64,000 nucleotides of DNA from Streptomyces sp. NBC_01216 (GTDB lineage: Bacteria; Actinomycetota; Actinomycetes; Streptomycetales; Streptomycetaceae), in assembly GCF_035994945.1 (NCBI RefSeq), contig NZ_CP108677.1, positions 496,001 to 560,000 of the forward strand. The letters run 5' to 3'. The translations under genes were made by a program, and so were the position numbers. Shown here in pieces: positions 55,432 to 63,431 of this stretch. Under the pieces are notes generated by a model, which saw nothing but the letters and a program-made list of their open reading frames with translations, did no database searches and was not told the DNA's origin. Position 1 is the stretch's first letter. Each line of letters starts with the position of its first letter.

Positions 55432-55524
55432 CCGTCCGGCTCCGCCCGGCACCGCACGCATCCGGCAGCGCCACCCGCGCCCCGGTACCGGCGTGCCGAG
55501 GCCACCGCACCGCGAGGGAGAGAC

Positions 55525-56058
55525 ATGAGCGCACCACAGCAGACGACGGACGAGGATCTCCGGGCCCTCCTCGGCACCGCGCTCCACGAGGAGGTCGTGG
55601 CCCATTTCACCGCAGGGGGCGGCCTCCCGGAGGAACTCGTCGAACGCCGGGTCCTGGAGTGCCTGCGCTATCTGTACCTGGTCTCACTCCATCGCGACCG
55701 GTTGGCGGGCCTGTTCCTCCCTGTCGAGCAGGCCGTGGACGAGATCTGGCACTACCTCATCCTCCAGACCCGCGAGTACCGCGCTTTCTGTGAGGAGCGG
55801 CTTCCCGGCGGCTACTTCATCGAGCACCGCAGCATCGCCTACCAGGACTACCGGCAGGAGCCGGGACGCGAGCGGGTCCTGGAGGAAGCACTGCGGTGGA
55901 TCCCCCTGTACCGCCGCGCGTTCGGCCCCTTCGACGAGGAAGCCCTGCCGCACTGGACCGTCGTCCGCTTCCTGCACCGGCACCTCGGGATGTCGCTCGC
56001 GGAGATCGCGGCACTCGAACCGCTGGAAGCCGAGCAGCCGCGCGGTTGCCTGGCCTGA
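55525..56058 (+). CDS. GRDP-like (glycine-rich-domain-containing-protein-like) small protein
   Basis: The 177-residue protein has the pattern VDEIWHYLILQTREYRAFCEE followed by GGYFIEHRS. It resembles the N-terminal helical domain of the GRDP-like family, whose biochemical role is unknown; the conserved Trp-His and Cys/His could form a metal or active site. It lies 93 bp after the adenylating enzyme on the same strand. GAGGGAGAG before ATG 55525 supports the start. Its co-location with a precursor peptide suggests a maturation or transfer role. Confidence 0.75.
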   Translation: MSAPQQTTDEDLRALLGTALHEEVVAHFTAGGGLPEELVERRVLECLRYLYLVSLHRDRLAGLFLPVEQAVDEIWHYLILQTREYRAFCEERLPGGYFIEHRSIAYQDYRQEPGRERVLEEALRWIPLYRRAFGPFDEEALPHWTVVRFLHRHLGMSLAEIAALEPLEAEQPRGCLA

Positions 56059-56068
56059 GCGGCTCTCC

Positions 56069-56230
56069 GAGCCTGTCGGGTGGCCTCCGGCGGGGCCGTC
56101 ACGAACTGGCGCGACGCTTCCGTCGTTCCCGCCGTGTCCGAGTGGCTCCGACGAGGACCTCCCGGCGCCTCGGCATCGCACGCGCCATGCCTCGCCCGAC
56201 GCGCCGGCCGAAGGCCACCCGACAGGCTCT
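56069..56230. repeat. Palindromic intergenic element, copy D (MITE-like, about 162 bp)
   Basis: The ends are 23-24-nt inverted repeats beginning GAGCCTGTCGGGTGGCCT with one mismatch. The right end runs into the TGA of the HAAS gene read on the minus strand. Size and ends match copy A (169 bp), though the interiors differ. Confidence 0.7.
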
Positions 56231-56814
56231 CAAGCGCGGCGGACCCTCCAGAGCCATGCCGAGACGCCGGCCAGCAGGGCGATCGTGACCAGGTTGGCCA
56301 CCAGGGACGGGGTGCCGCCCGGGACACCCGACAGGTTCCAGGTGGCGATGACGACAGTCGGCAGGACGGCGGTGAGCAGTACGCCGGAGGTCTTCTGCAC
56401 GGCGGTCCAGTGCACCGAGGTGCAGAGGAGCACCGCGCCGGTGACGCGGAAGAGGACGCCGAACAGCGGCCCGGGGAGATCGGGGAAGAGCACCATGAAG
56501 GGCAGCGAGAGAGTGAGCATCAGCAGCGGGACCAGGGGGTGCACCTTGCCGCGCCGGCTGCCCGCGCCGTTCCGCGCCGAGACCCCGACGGCACCGGCTC
56601 CCGCCTCGGCCAGGGCCGTCGCCGCGATCGTGCGCGGGTCCCCCAGCTCCGCGAGGATCTCGCCGATCGGGGCGTCGGGACGCTCGGCACGCGTCACCTC
56701 GATGTGCTCGGCGAGGTCGGCGAGGAGTTCCTGGCGCCGGTCCGCGGGGAGTGCGGAGCCCTCGCGCTCGACGGCGGACAGGTAGTCGCCGGCGAGGTCG
56801 GCAGAAGTCTTCAT
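56230..56814 (-). CDS. HAAS-domain membrane protein
   Basis: The 194-residue protein has an N-terminal helical HAAS-like (DUF1700-type) domain (ELLADLAEHIEVTRAERP ... ELGDPRTIAATAL). Four predicted membrane helices occupy residues 95-190. It is coupled by a 4-bp overlap to a PadR regulator. In this widespread pair the membrane protein is thought to be the regulator's target or partner; its function is not established. Confidence 0.88.
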   Translation of the reverse strand: MKTSADLAGDYLSAVEREGSALPADRRQELLADLAEHIEVTRAERPDAPIGEILAELGDPRTIAATALAEAGAGAVGVSARNGAGSRRGKVHPLVPLLMLTLSLPFMVLFPDLPGPLFGVLFRVTGAVLLCTSVHWTAVQKTSGVLLTAVLPTVVIATWNLSGVPGGTPSLVANLVTIALLAGVSAWLWRVRRA

Positions 56815-57185
56815 ACGAGGTCTCCGGTGGAGGGGTGCGGGATGGTCAGGAAGGCGTCGACGGCGTCACGGAAGCCGGGCCAGACGCGGGTGAACTCGTC
56901 CAGCGCGGCCCGGCCGCCGTCGGTGAGCGCGTAGTAGCGGCGGGGCGGCCCGGCGGCGGATTCCTGCCAGGTGCTGCTGACCAGGTCGTCGCGGCGGAGC
57001 CGGGAGAGCAGCGGATAGACCGTGCCCTGGCTGGTGGCCAGGGCACCGGAGCCCTCCAGGGCGCGAAGGAGTTCCACGCCGTAGCGAGGCCGGTCCCGCA
57101 TCAGGGCGAGCACGCAGTACTCCAGGACGCCCTTGCGCAGCTGGGCGGCCGCCCGGGCCTGCTTGGTCGAATCACCTGGTTCCAT
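56811..57185 (-). CDS. PadR-family transcriptional regulator
   Basis: The 124-residue protein has a PadR winged helix (LEYCVLALMRDRPRYGVELL, then TSQGTVYPLLSRLRRDDLV) and a short C-terminal dimerisation helix. ATG 57185 is chosen because TATCTT (57198-57193, minus strand) lies seven bases before it with no Shine-Dalgarno sequence, implying a leaderless mRNA. The repeated ACCAGGT around the start may be its own operator. Confidence 0.9.
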   Translation of the reverse strand: MEPGDSTKQARAAAQLRKGVLEYCVLALMRDRPRYGVELLRALEGSGALATSQGTVYPLLSRLRRDDLVSSTWQESAAGPPRRYYALTDGGRAALDEFTRVWPGFRDAVDAFLTIPHPSTGDLV

Positions 57186-57400
57186 GCGATGCAAGATACC
57201 TGGTGAGACAAACGCGTGACCAGGGGGGGGTCCCTTCGACCCGGAACCCGCGTCCCCCGCGCCGGAGGTGGCCGCCCCCGCGGGGTCACCTCCGGCGCGA
57301 GGCGTCTCCGGCCGTTCGGCCGACCCCGCGTGGGAGGCCGGTGCCGTGCGCGGGGGACGGAGCGGGACGAGCGGGACACGGCAGCGCAGGAGCCCGGACG

Positions 57401-58267
57401 TCAGCGCCGGGGCGGGTCCCGCCAGGGCAGCGGGTCGAGAGCGGTGAACGGCCAGTCCGGGGCGTCCGGGTGACGGCGGGTCCGGTCGGCGTTCCAGCGG
57501 ATCTGTTCGGTGTGCAGGGCCGGCCGGGACAGGCGGGCGAGCGCGGGATGGCAGGCCGCCAGGGTCCGGGCGAGGACGAGCGTGGTCTCGGCGTCGGAGG
57601 CCGCCTCACCCGGGCGGGCGTGCGGGATGCCGTACCACTCGGCGACCGCTTCCAGCGAGCGTCTCCCCGGGCGGTAGCGGTCCGCGTGCCGGTCGAGCAC
57701 CAGGGGGTCGCAGACCGGGGCCACCCCGGCGGGGAGCCGCTCGGTCAGCGTGGGCACGCCGTGGCGCAGGAGTTCGGCGTGCAGGGTGCCCAGGACGTGC
57801 GGGGCGAACCACACCACCAGGACCTCGCCCGACGCCAGGTGTCCGGCGAGCCGCCCGGCGATCGCGTCGAGGGCCTCCGCCGCCGGCATGCCCTCGGCGC
57901 GAGCCCGTGCGAGCGTGACGCCGTGGCCCTTTCCCGGCGCCACGGACAGGGGGCCGGGGCCGGGGTCCAGCATCCAGTCGCCGTCGCCTGCGGTTCCGCG
58001 GAGGGCGACGGAGAGGATACGGTCCACCGCCGCGCGGTTGCCGGTGGTGGCGATGTCCAGGGCGAGCAGGGCGCGCCGGTGCCAGCCGGGGCGTGCGCGG
58101 CGCGGGGGCGGCGCCGGCTCCCTCGCGTGACCGGGGTGGTACACGTCCCAGCCGCCGCCGTGACGGTGCCGGAGCACTCCCGTCCCGGCCGGAACCGGCG
58201 CCCCGCAGCCGGCGCACGGGCCTTCGTAGTCGTTGACGGGCCCGCCCGGTCCTGCCCCGCTGCTCAT
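57401..58267 (-). CDS. DEDDh exonuclease-like protein, probably catalytically degenerate
   Basis: The 288-residue protein has an N-terminal Cys/His motif (CAGCG ... YHPGH) that may bind zinc, then an RNase-T/DnaQ-like fold. The first active-site motif is LALDIATTG where D-x-E-T-T-G is expected. The second is WFAPHVLGTL rather than a motif with Asp. Only the last His/Asp motif (HARPGEAASDAETT) looks intact. It may bind nucleic acid without cutting it. It is annotated in relatives simply as an exonuclease-like protein (inference). Confidence 0.75.
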   Translation of the reverse strand: MSSGAGPGGPVNDYEGPCAGCGAPVPAGTGVLRHRHGGGWDVYHPGHAREPAPPPRRARPGWHRRALLALDIATTGNRAAVDRILSVALRGTAGDGDWMLDPGPGPLSVAPGKGHGVTLARARAEGMPAAEALDAIAGRLAGHLASGEVLVVWFAPHVLGTLHAELLRHGVPTLTERLPAGVAPVCDPLVLDRHADRYRPGRRSLEAVAEWYGIPHARPGEAASDAETTLVLARTLAACHPALARLSRPALHTEQIRWNADRTRRHPDAPDWPFTALDPLPWRDPPRR

Positions 58268-58296
58268 CTCACGCCGCTCCGTTCAGGGCTCCCTGG

Positions 58297-59748
58297 TCAT
58301 GAGGTCCCGGCGCCGTCGCGGTACGCCTCCAGGAGCCTCAGCCACGCTTCGCTCAGCGTGGGGTAGGCCGGGACCGCGTGCCACAGCCGCTCGATCGGGA
58401 CCTCGCCCGTGACGGCGATCGTCGCCGAATGGAGGAGTTCGCCGATGCCCGGCCCGACGAAGGTGACCCCGAGCACCGTCTCCCGGTCCAGGTCGACGAC
58501 CATCCGGGCGTGTCCACGGTATCCGTGCGCGTACAGCCCGGCGCCGGCCACGGCCGTGAGGTCGAGGTCGACGGCCCGGACGCGGAGTCCGGAACGTTCC
58601 GCTTCGGCCAGCGAGAGGCCGACCGCCGCGGCCTCGGGGTCGCTGAACACGACCTGGGGCACGGCGACGTGGTCGGCGGTGGCCGCGTGCGCGCCCCAGG
58701 GTCCGGTCCGCGGGCCGGGGCCGTCCGTCGCGCGCGCGACGATCGCGGCGCCCGCGATCCGCGCCTGGTACTTGCCCTGGTGGGTCATCAGGGCCCGGTG
58801 GTTGACGTCTCCGACGGCGTACAGCCAGTCGCTGCCGCTGACCCTCAGGCTGTCGTCCACGGACAGCCAGGAGCCGGGCTCCAGGCCGACGGTCTCCAGG
58901 CCGATGTCCTCCGTCCGGGGGTGGCGGCCGGTCGCGAACAGGACCTCGTCACCCTCGATCCGCTCGCCACCTTCCAGGACCACGGTGACCGGGCCGGTGC
59001 CGCCGTCGCGTACCACCGCGGCGACGGAGACGCGCGTCCGGACGTCCGCGCCGCGCTCGGTGAGCGCGGCGGCGACGTGCTCACCGACGAAGGGCTCCAT
59101 CCGGGAGAGCAGCCCCGTGCCCCGTACCAGCAGCGTCACCCGTGCGCCGAGGGCCTGCCAGGCGGTGGCCATCTCCACCGCGACCACTCCCCCGCCGACG
59201 ACGACCAGCCGCTCCGGCACGCGGTGCGAGCTGGTGGCCTCACGGCTGGTCCACGGCCGGGCGCCGGCCAGGCCCGGCAGTTCGGGCAGGGCGGCGCGGC
59301 TGCCGGTGCAGACGGCCACGGCGTGGCGGGCGGTCAGGAGACGGCGCTCCCCCTCGGGCCCCTCCACCGTGACGCGGCGGGTGCCGGACAGCCGCCCGTG
59401 GCCGCGGTACAACCGGGCGCCGATGGAGTCGAGCCAGCCGACGGCGCCGTCGTCCTTCCAGTCCGAGACGTAGTAGTCGCGGTGGGCGAGCACCGCCGAG
59501 GTGTCCAGCGGGCCCTGGACCGACTGCGCGAGGCCCGGGACCTTGCGCGCGTCGGAACGGGCGATCGCCGGCCGCAGCAGCGCCTTGCTGGGCATGCAGG
59601 CCCAGTAGGAGCACTCGCCGCCGACCAGTTCGCCCTCCACCACCGCCACGCTCAGCCCGCCGGCGCGGGCCCGGTCGACCACGTTCTCCCCCACCGGTCC
59701 CGCTCCCAGGACCACCACGTCGTACTCGTGCTCCACCGCTCGTGTCAT
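58297..59748 (-). CDS. Pyridine nucleotide-disulfide oxidoreductase (Lpd/mercuric reductase-like)
   Basis: The 483-residue flavoprotein has FAD motif VVVLGAGPVGENV, redox-active cysteines C46 and C51 (CSYWAC), NAD-binding motif VVVGGGVVAVEMA, the ATGRHP and AVGDVN boxes and a dimerisation domain ending HAVPAYPTLSEAW. It belongs to the dihydrolipoamide dehydrogenase/mercuric reductase group, with an unusual CSYWAC centre shared by a subgroup of unknown substrate. No lipoyl partner genes are nearby. Confidence 0.88.
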   Translation of the reverse strand: MTRAVEHEYDVVVLGAGPVGENVVDRARAGGLSVAVVEGELVGGECSYWACMPSKALLRPAIARSDARKVPGLAQSVQGPLDTSAVLAHRDYYVSDWKDDGAVGWLDSIGARLYRGHGRLSGTRRVTVEGPEGERRLLTARHAVAVCTGSRAALPELPGLAGARPWTSREATSSHRVPERLVVVGGGVVAVEMATAWQALGARVTLLVRGTGLLSRMEPFVGEHVAAALTERGADVRTRVSVAAVVRDGGTGPVTVVLEGGERIEGDEVLFATGRHPRTEDIGLETVGLEPGSWLSVDDSLRVSGSDWLYAVGDVNHRALMTHQGKYQARIAGAAIVARATDGPGPRTGPWGAHAATADHVAVPQVVFSDPEAAAVGLSLAEAERSGLRVRAVDLDLTAVAGAGLYAHGYRGHARMVVDLDRETVLGVTFVGPGIGELLHSATIAVTGEVPIERLWHAVPAYPTLSEAWLRLLEAYRDGAGTS

Positions 59749-59904
59749 GGGCCCAGTCTGGTGGCAGGTGTAGGGCGGATGCCACAGGGAAGGCGCGAGG
59801 GCGACGCCGGAATAGCACGGCTCGATCCGCCGTTGTGCGGGGCGAGTCCCCAGGGGACCGTGAGGACGAGGCACGACCGTCCGGGACCCGGAAAGGTAGG
59901 AAGA

Positions 59905-60282
59905 ATGAGCACCGTTGAGCTCACCAAGGACAACTTCGACCAGATCGTGAGCGAGAACGACTTCGTTCTGATCGACTTCTGGGCTTCCTGGTGTGGTCCG
60001 TGCCGTCAGTTCGCGCCGGTCTTCGAAGCGGCCTCGGAGCGGCACGGGGATCTGGTCTTCGCCAAGGTCGACACAGAGGCGCAGCAGGAGCTGGCCGCCG
60101 CCTTCGAGATCAGCTCCATCCCGACGCTGATGATCGTCCGGGACAACGTGGCCGTGTTCGCCCAGCCGGGGGCGCTCCCGGAGACCGCGCTGGAGGACGT
60201 GATCGGCCAGGCGCGCGAGCTCGACATGGACGAGGTGCGCAAGTCCATCGAGAGCGCGAAGCAGAAGGCGGCGGAACAGTAG
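59905..60282 (+). CDS. trxA: Thioredoxin
   Basis: The 125-residue protein has the thioredoxin fold and active site WCGPC (residues 29-33), with the cis-Pro in SSIPTLMI. Compared with standard 105-110-residue thioredoxins it has a C-terminal charged helix (about 20 residues ending AKQKAAEQ). It reduces cytoplasmic disulfides. AGGAAG precedes ATG 59905. Confidence 0.95.
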   Translation: MSTVELTKDNFDQIVSENDFVLIDFWASWCGPCRQFAPVFEAASERHGDLVFAKVDTEAQQELAAAFEISSIPTLMIVRDNVAVFAQPGALPETALEDVIGQARELDMDEVRKSIESAKQKAAEQ

Positions 60283-60291
60283 GAAGCCGCC

Positions 60292-60326
60292 GAGGGGGCG
60301 GTACGGGTCGGCCGTACCGCCCCCTC
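60292..60326. terminator. Hairpin terminator after trxA
   Basis: A perfect 15-bp stem (GAGGGGGCGGTACGG and complement) with a 5-nt loop, 10 bp past the trxA stop and before the convergent thiolase gene. Confidence 0.7.
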
Positions 60327-60396
60327 GCGCACGGCCGTGGCCGTTCCCCGCGCGCGAGAGGTCCGCGGCAGAGGTCAGGCAGGGCGGGTGCCGGAG

Positions 60397-61584
60397 TCAG
60401 CGCTCCAGGACCAGCGCCAGGCCCTGTCCGACGCCGATGCACAGCGCCGCGAGGCCCGTACCGGAGCCCGCCGCGGCCAGTTGGTGGGCCACCGATCCGG
60501 CCAGCCGCGCACCGGAGGCGCCCAGCGGGTGGCCGAGGGCGATGGCTCCGCCGAGCGGATTGACGATCTTGGGGTCGAGGTCCGGCCACTCGGCGAGGCA
60601 GCCCAACGACTGCGCGGCGAAAGCCTCGTTGAGTTCGAAGGTGGTGAGATCGGCGAAGGACCGGCCCGCCTTGTCCAGGGCACGGCGGACGGCCTCGACC
60701 GGCCCCAGGCCGAAGAACTGCGGCTCGATGCCGGTGACGGCCGAGGCACGGATCCGGGCGAGCGGTTCGCGGCCCGTCTCGCGCAGCCCCTCCTCGTCGA
60801 CGAGCAGCAGCGCCGCCGCGCCGTCGTTGAGCGGCGAGGCGTTGCCTGCGGTGACCGTGCCCCCGTCCTTGCGGAAGGACGGCCTCAGCCGCCCGAGGGC
60901 CTCCATCGACGTGCTGTCGCGGACGCACTCGTCACGCGACAGGTCCACACCCCCGTAGGGCACGACCTCCGCGTCGTAGCGCCCCTCGGCCCAGGCCGTG
61001 GCCGCCTTCCGGTGGCTGTCCAGGGCGAACGCGTCCTGCTGCGCACGGGTGATGCCGTGCCGGTCGGCGATCAGTTCCGCTCCTTCGCCGAGCGAGACGG
61101 TCCACTCGGCCGGCATCCGCGGGTTCGTCATGCGCCAGCCGAGCGTGGTGGAGTACATCTGCTGGTGACCGGCCGGGAAGGCGCGCTCGGGCTTCTGGAA
61201 CACCCAGGGCGCGCGGGACATCGACTCGACCCCGCCCGCGATGGCCACCGAGGCGTCGCCGAGCGCGATGGCCCGTGCGGCCTGGACGACGGCCTCGAGT
61301 CCCGAACCGCACAGACGGTTGAGGGTGACGCCGGGGACGGAGGCCGGGAGTCCGGCGAGCAGCACGGCCATCCGGGCCACGTCCCGGTTGTCCTCGCCGG
61401 CGCCGTTGGCGTCACCGAAGTACACGTCGTCGATCCGCGCCGGGTCGAGGGCGGGCGCGCGGTCGACGAGCGCCCGGACGACGTGGGCGGCGAGGTCGTC
61501 GGGGCGAACGGAGGAGAGGGCGCCTCCGAACTTGCCGATCGGGGTGCGGACGGCGTCGACGATGTACACGTCGCGGATGCTCAT
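60397..61584 (-). CDS. Thiolase (acetyl-CoA acetyltransferase / 3-ketoacyl-CoA thiolase)
   Basis: The 395-residue thiolase has nucleophile C92 (NRLCGSGLE), the His in GGAIALGHPLGASG and the second Cys in CIGVGQG. It is close to PcaF/PaaE-type 3-oxoadipyl-CoA thiolases in the DEC..DTSMEALGRLRP region, but the pathway cannot be fixed because no other pathway genes are adjacent. GGGAGAG before ATG 61584 fixes the start. A TetR-like palindrome lies 66 bp upstream. Confidence 0.92.
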   Translation of the reverse strand: MSIRDVYIVDAVRTPIGKFGGALSSVRPDDLAAHVVRALVDRAPALDPARIDDVYFGDANGAGEDNRDVARMAVLLAGLPASVPGVTLNRLCGSGLEAVVQAARAIALGDASVAIAGGVESMSRAPWVFQKPERAFPAGHQQMYSTTLGWRMTNPRMPAEWTVSLGEGAELIADRHGITRAQQDAFALDSHRKAATAWAEGRYDAEVVPYGGVDLSRDECVRDSTSMEALGRLRPSFRKDGGTVTAGNASPLNDGAAALLLVDEEGLRETGREPLARIRASAVTGIEPQFFGLGPVEAVRRALDKAGRSFADLTTFELNEAFAAQSLGCLAEWPDLDPKIVNPLGGAIALGHPLGASGARLAGSVAHQLAAAGSGTGLAALCIGVGQGLALVLER

Positions 61585-61649
61585 CGGTTCTCTCCCACGG
61601 GACCTGCGGTCGTGACCTTCGGTTCGAAACGCCCAGCGCGTTCGCCTGG

Positions 61650-61663
61650 TGAACTTTCGTTCA
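61650..61663. promoter_or_regulatory. TetR-like operator upstream of the thiolase gene
   Basis: TGAAC-TTTC-GTTCA is a perfect 5+5 inverted repeat in the thiolase promoter region. It resembles sites of TetR regulators of acyl-CoA metabolism. No cognate regulator is adjacent. Confidence 0.45.
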
Positions 61664-61782
61664 TGGGGCGCGCGCCGAGTGTCCGTCCCCCGGGGCATCC
61701 TGTCAACGGCCTCCGGCGGGCGGCGCACGCCGCTGCGTGGCTGATACACGCGTTCGCCCGGAGTCGGGCCCGGGGCGTCCCG

Positions 61783-62052
61783 TCACGAACCGGACGGATG
61801 CCGGATCAGCGCCGTCAGGCCGTAGTCGAGCTCCCGGCCGTCCACCAGCAGGGCCTCGACCGTGCGGGTCTCCGGGTCGATCTCGGCCACGATGCCGTGG
61901 CCCTCGTAGCGGGGATAGCCCGATGCCCCCTGCCGGCCCGTGGCCTCGACCACGGCCGAACGGACCGCGCTGTCCTCGACGGAGGCGCCGCCGCGGCTCT
62001 CCACGTGCTCGGGGACCAGCAGGATCTCGAAACGCTTCGGAACGGTGCTCAT
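61783..62052 (-). CDS. Small protein of unknown function (89 residues)
   Basis: No family was recognised. The reading frame has normal streptomycete codon bias and a compact soluble, acidic composition, with a DPETRTVEALLVDGREL segment suggesting beta strands. ATG 62052 lies six bases after TAGCGT (62064-62059 on the minus strand) without a ribosome site, so it probably has a leaderless mRNA, which supports it as a real gene. Confidence 0.65.
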   Translation of the reverse strand: MSTVPKRFEILLVPEHVESRGGASVEDSAVRSAVVEATGRQGASGYPRYEGHGIVAEIDPETRTVEALLVDGRELDYGLTALIRHPSGS

Positions 62053-62218
62053 GCACCGACGCTAGGTCGTCCCCGGCCAGACTCCGCGGACCGGCGCGCG
62101 GCACGGCGCAGTCCCGGCCGCCGGGACCCTGCCCCGTACCGGGCGCGACGTCGACGGCCACGGGGACGCGCCCCCGACCCTCGGGCCCGGACAGGTCCTC
62201 CCGGACCGGGTTCCGGGG

Positions 62219-63241
62219 TCAGCTGGACTCCCGCCGGACGACCCGGGACGGCATGAGCTCCCGCACCTCGGGCACCGCCTCCGGTTCCCGCACCGCCCGG
62301 TCCACGAGTTCCGCCAGGTGCTTGCCGATCACCATGTCCATCCGGACGGTGCTCAGCCGGGGCCGCAGCAGCCGACCGAGGAGCAGGTCGTCCGAGCCCA
62401 CGACCGCCGTGTCCCCGGGGACCGAGAGCCCGGCGTCCTGCAGAGCCCGCATCAGCAGCATCGCGTACTCGTCGTTGTAGGCGAACACCGCGTCGAGGTC
62501 CAGCTCCCGCCAGCGCGCGGCCAGTTCGTCCGCCGCGTCCTCCTCGTACCGCAGCGGCAGCGGGACGACCACCGCCTCCGTTCCCTCGACGGCCTGCCGG
62601 GCGCCTTCGAGGCGCGGGCCGGAGAAGAGTCCGAGGCCGGGCTCCTCGGGCACCACCACACCGATGCGGCGACGGCCTCGCTCGACGAGATGCGCGACGG
62701 CGGCCCCACCGATCCGGGCCTGGTCGATGACCAGAGCGTGCGCTCCCTCGACCCGCTGCGGACCCACGGTGATCACAGCCTTGGCACCCGAGCGCTTGAG
62801 GGTCTCCACGCCGCGCGGGGTCAGCTCGATCTCGCCGAGCGAGATCACGGCGACCGGGCGCAGCTCCGCCCAGGCCCGAGCCGCCTCGTCGGCCTCCAGG
62901 CCGACGCTGCTGTACTGCACCACGGTGTAGTCGAGGTGGCGCAGCGCCCACTGGAGTTCGTCGAAGAACCGGCTGTACAGCGGGCCGATCGGCACGTGCG
63001 GGGTGGGCAGCAGGACCATCCGGCTGTGGCCGGCGCGCAGGCTGCGGGCCGCGGCGTGCGGTACGTAGCCCAGTTCCTCGGCCGCTTCCCTCACCCGTCG
63101 ACGGGTCGGCTCGCTGATCCGTACGGCCGCGGTGTCGTTCAGCACGTACGACACCGTGGCGCGGGAGACCCCCGCGAGCCGCGCGACGTCGGCACTGGTC
63201 GGGACGGGATGCGCGGCGGACTGTTCGGTTGGCTTCCTCAT
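62219..63241 (-). CDS. LacI-family transcriptional regulator
   Basis: The 340-residue protein has a LacI helix-turn-helix (SADVARLAGVSRATVSYVLN) with the hinge region RRRVREAAEELGYVPHAAAR, then a periplasmic-binding-like effector domain (DAVFAYNDEYAMLLMRAL, VGSDDLLLGRLLRPRLSTVRM). It would repress sugar or other catabolic genes. Its neighbours give no sugar clue. It could in principle act at the CGCT-centred palindrome at 49686, but distance makes this speculative. Confidence 0.9.
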   Translation of the reverse strand: MRKPTEQSAAHPVPTSADVARLAGVSRATVSYVLNDTAAVRISEPTRRRVREAAEELGYVPHAAARSLRAGHSRMVLLPTPHVPIGPLYSRFFDELQWALRHLDYTVVQYSSVGLEADEAARAWAELRPVAVISLGEIELTPRGVETLKRSGAKAVITVGPQRVEGAHALVIDQARIGGAAVAHLVERGRRRIGVVVPEEPGLGLFSGPRLEGARQAVEGTEAVVVPLPLRYEEDAADELAARWRELDLDAVFAYNDEYAMLLMRALQDAGLSVPGDTAVVGSDDLLLGRLLRPRLSTVRMDMVIGKHLAELVDRAVREPEAVPEVRELMPSRVVRRESS

Positions 63242-63431
63242 CGCTCCGGCATCCTTCCAGACCGAGCGGGGCCGGGTTCCGGCGGATGGCCTGATGCGCG
63301 TGCCGCACCGTGGTCGCACGCGTTCCGGACACGCGCGATCCGCTCCGGCCGTACGGTCGGTGCTCGGGGTGCCGGATAGGCGCCCGATCCGCGGCGCGCT
63401 TCGAGCGCACCCGAAGAAGGAGGTTTCCCCC

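Noticed and set aside
62219..63241. LacI protein as repressor of the 49.7-kb palindrome
   Set aside because: No direct evidence was found. It is 13 kb away and its own promoter lacks an obvious matching palindrome, so it is kept only as speculation.
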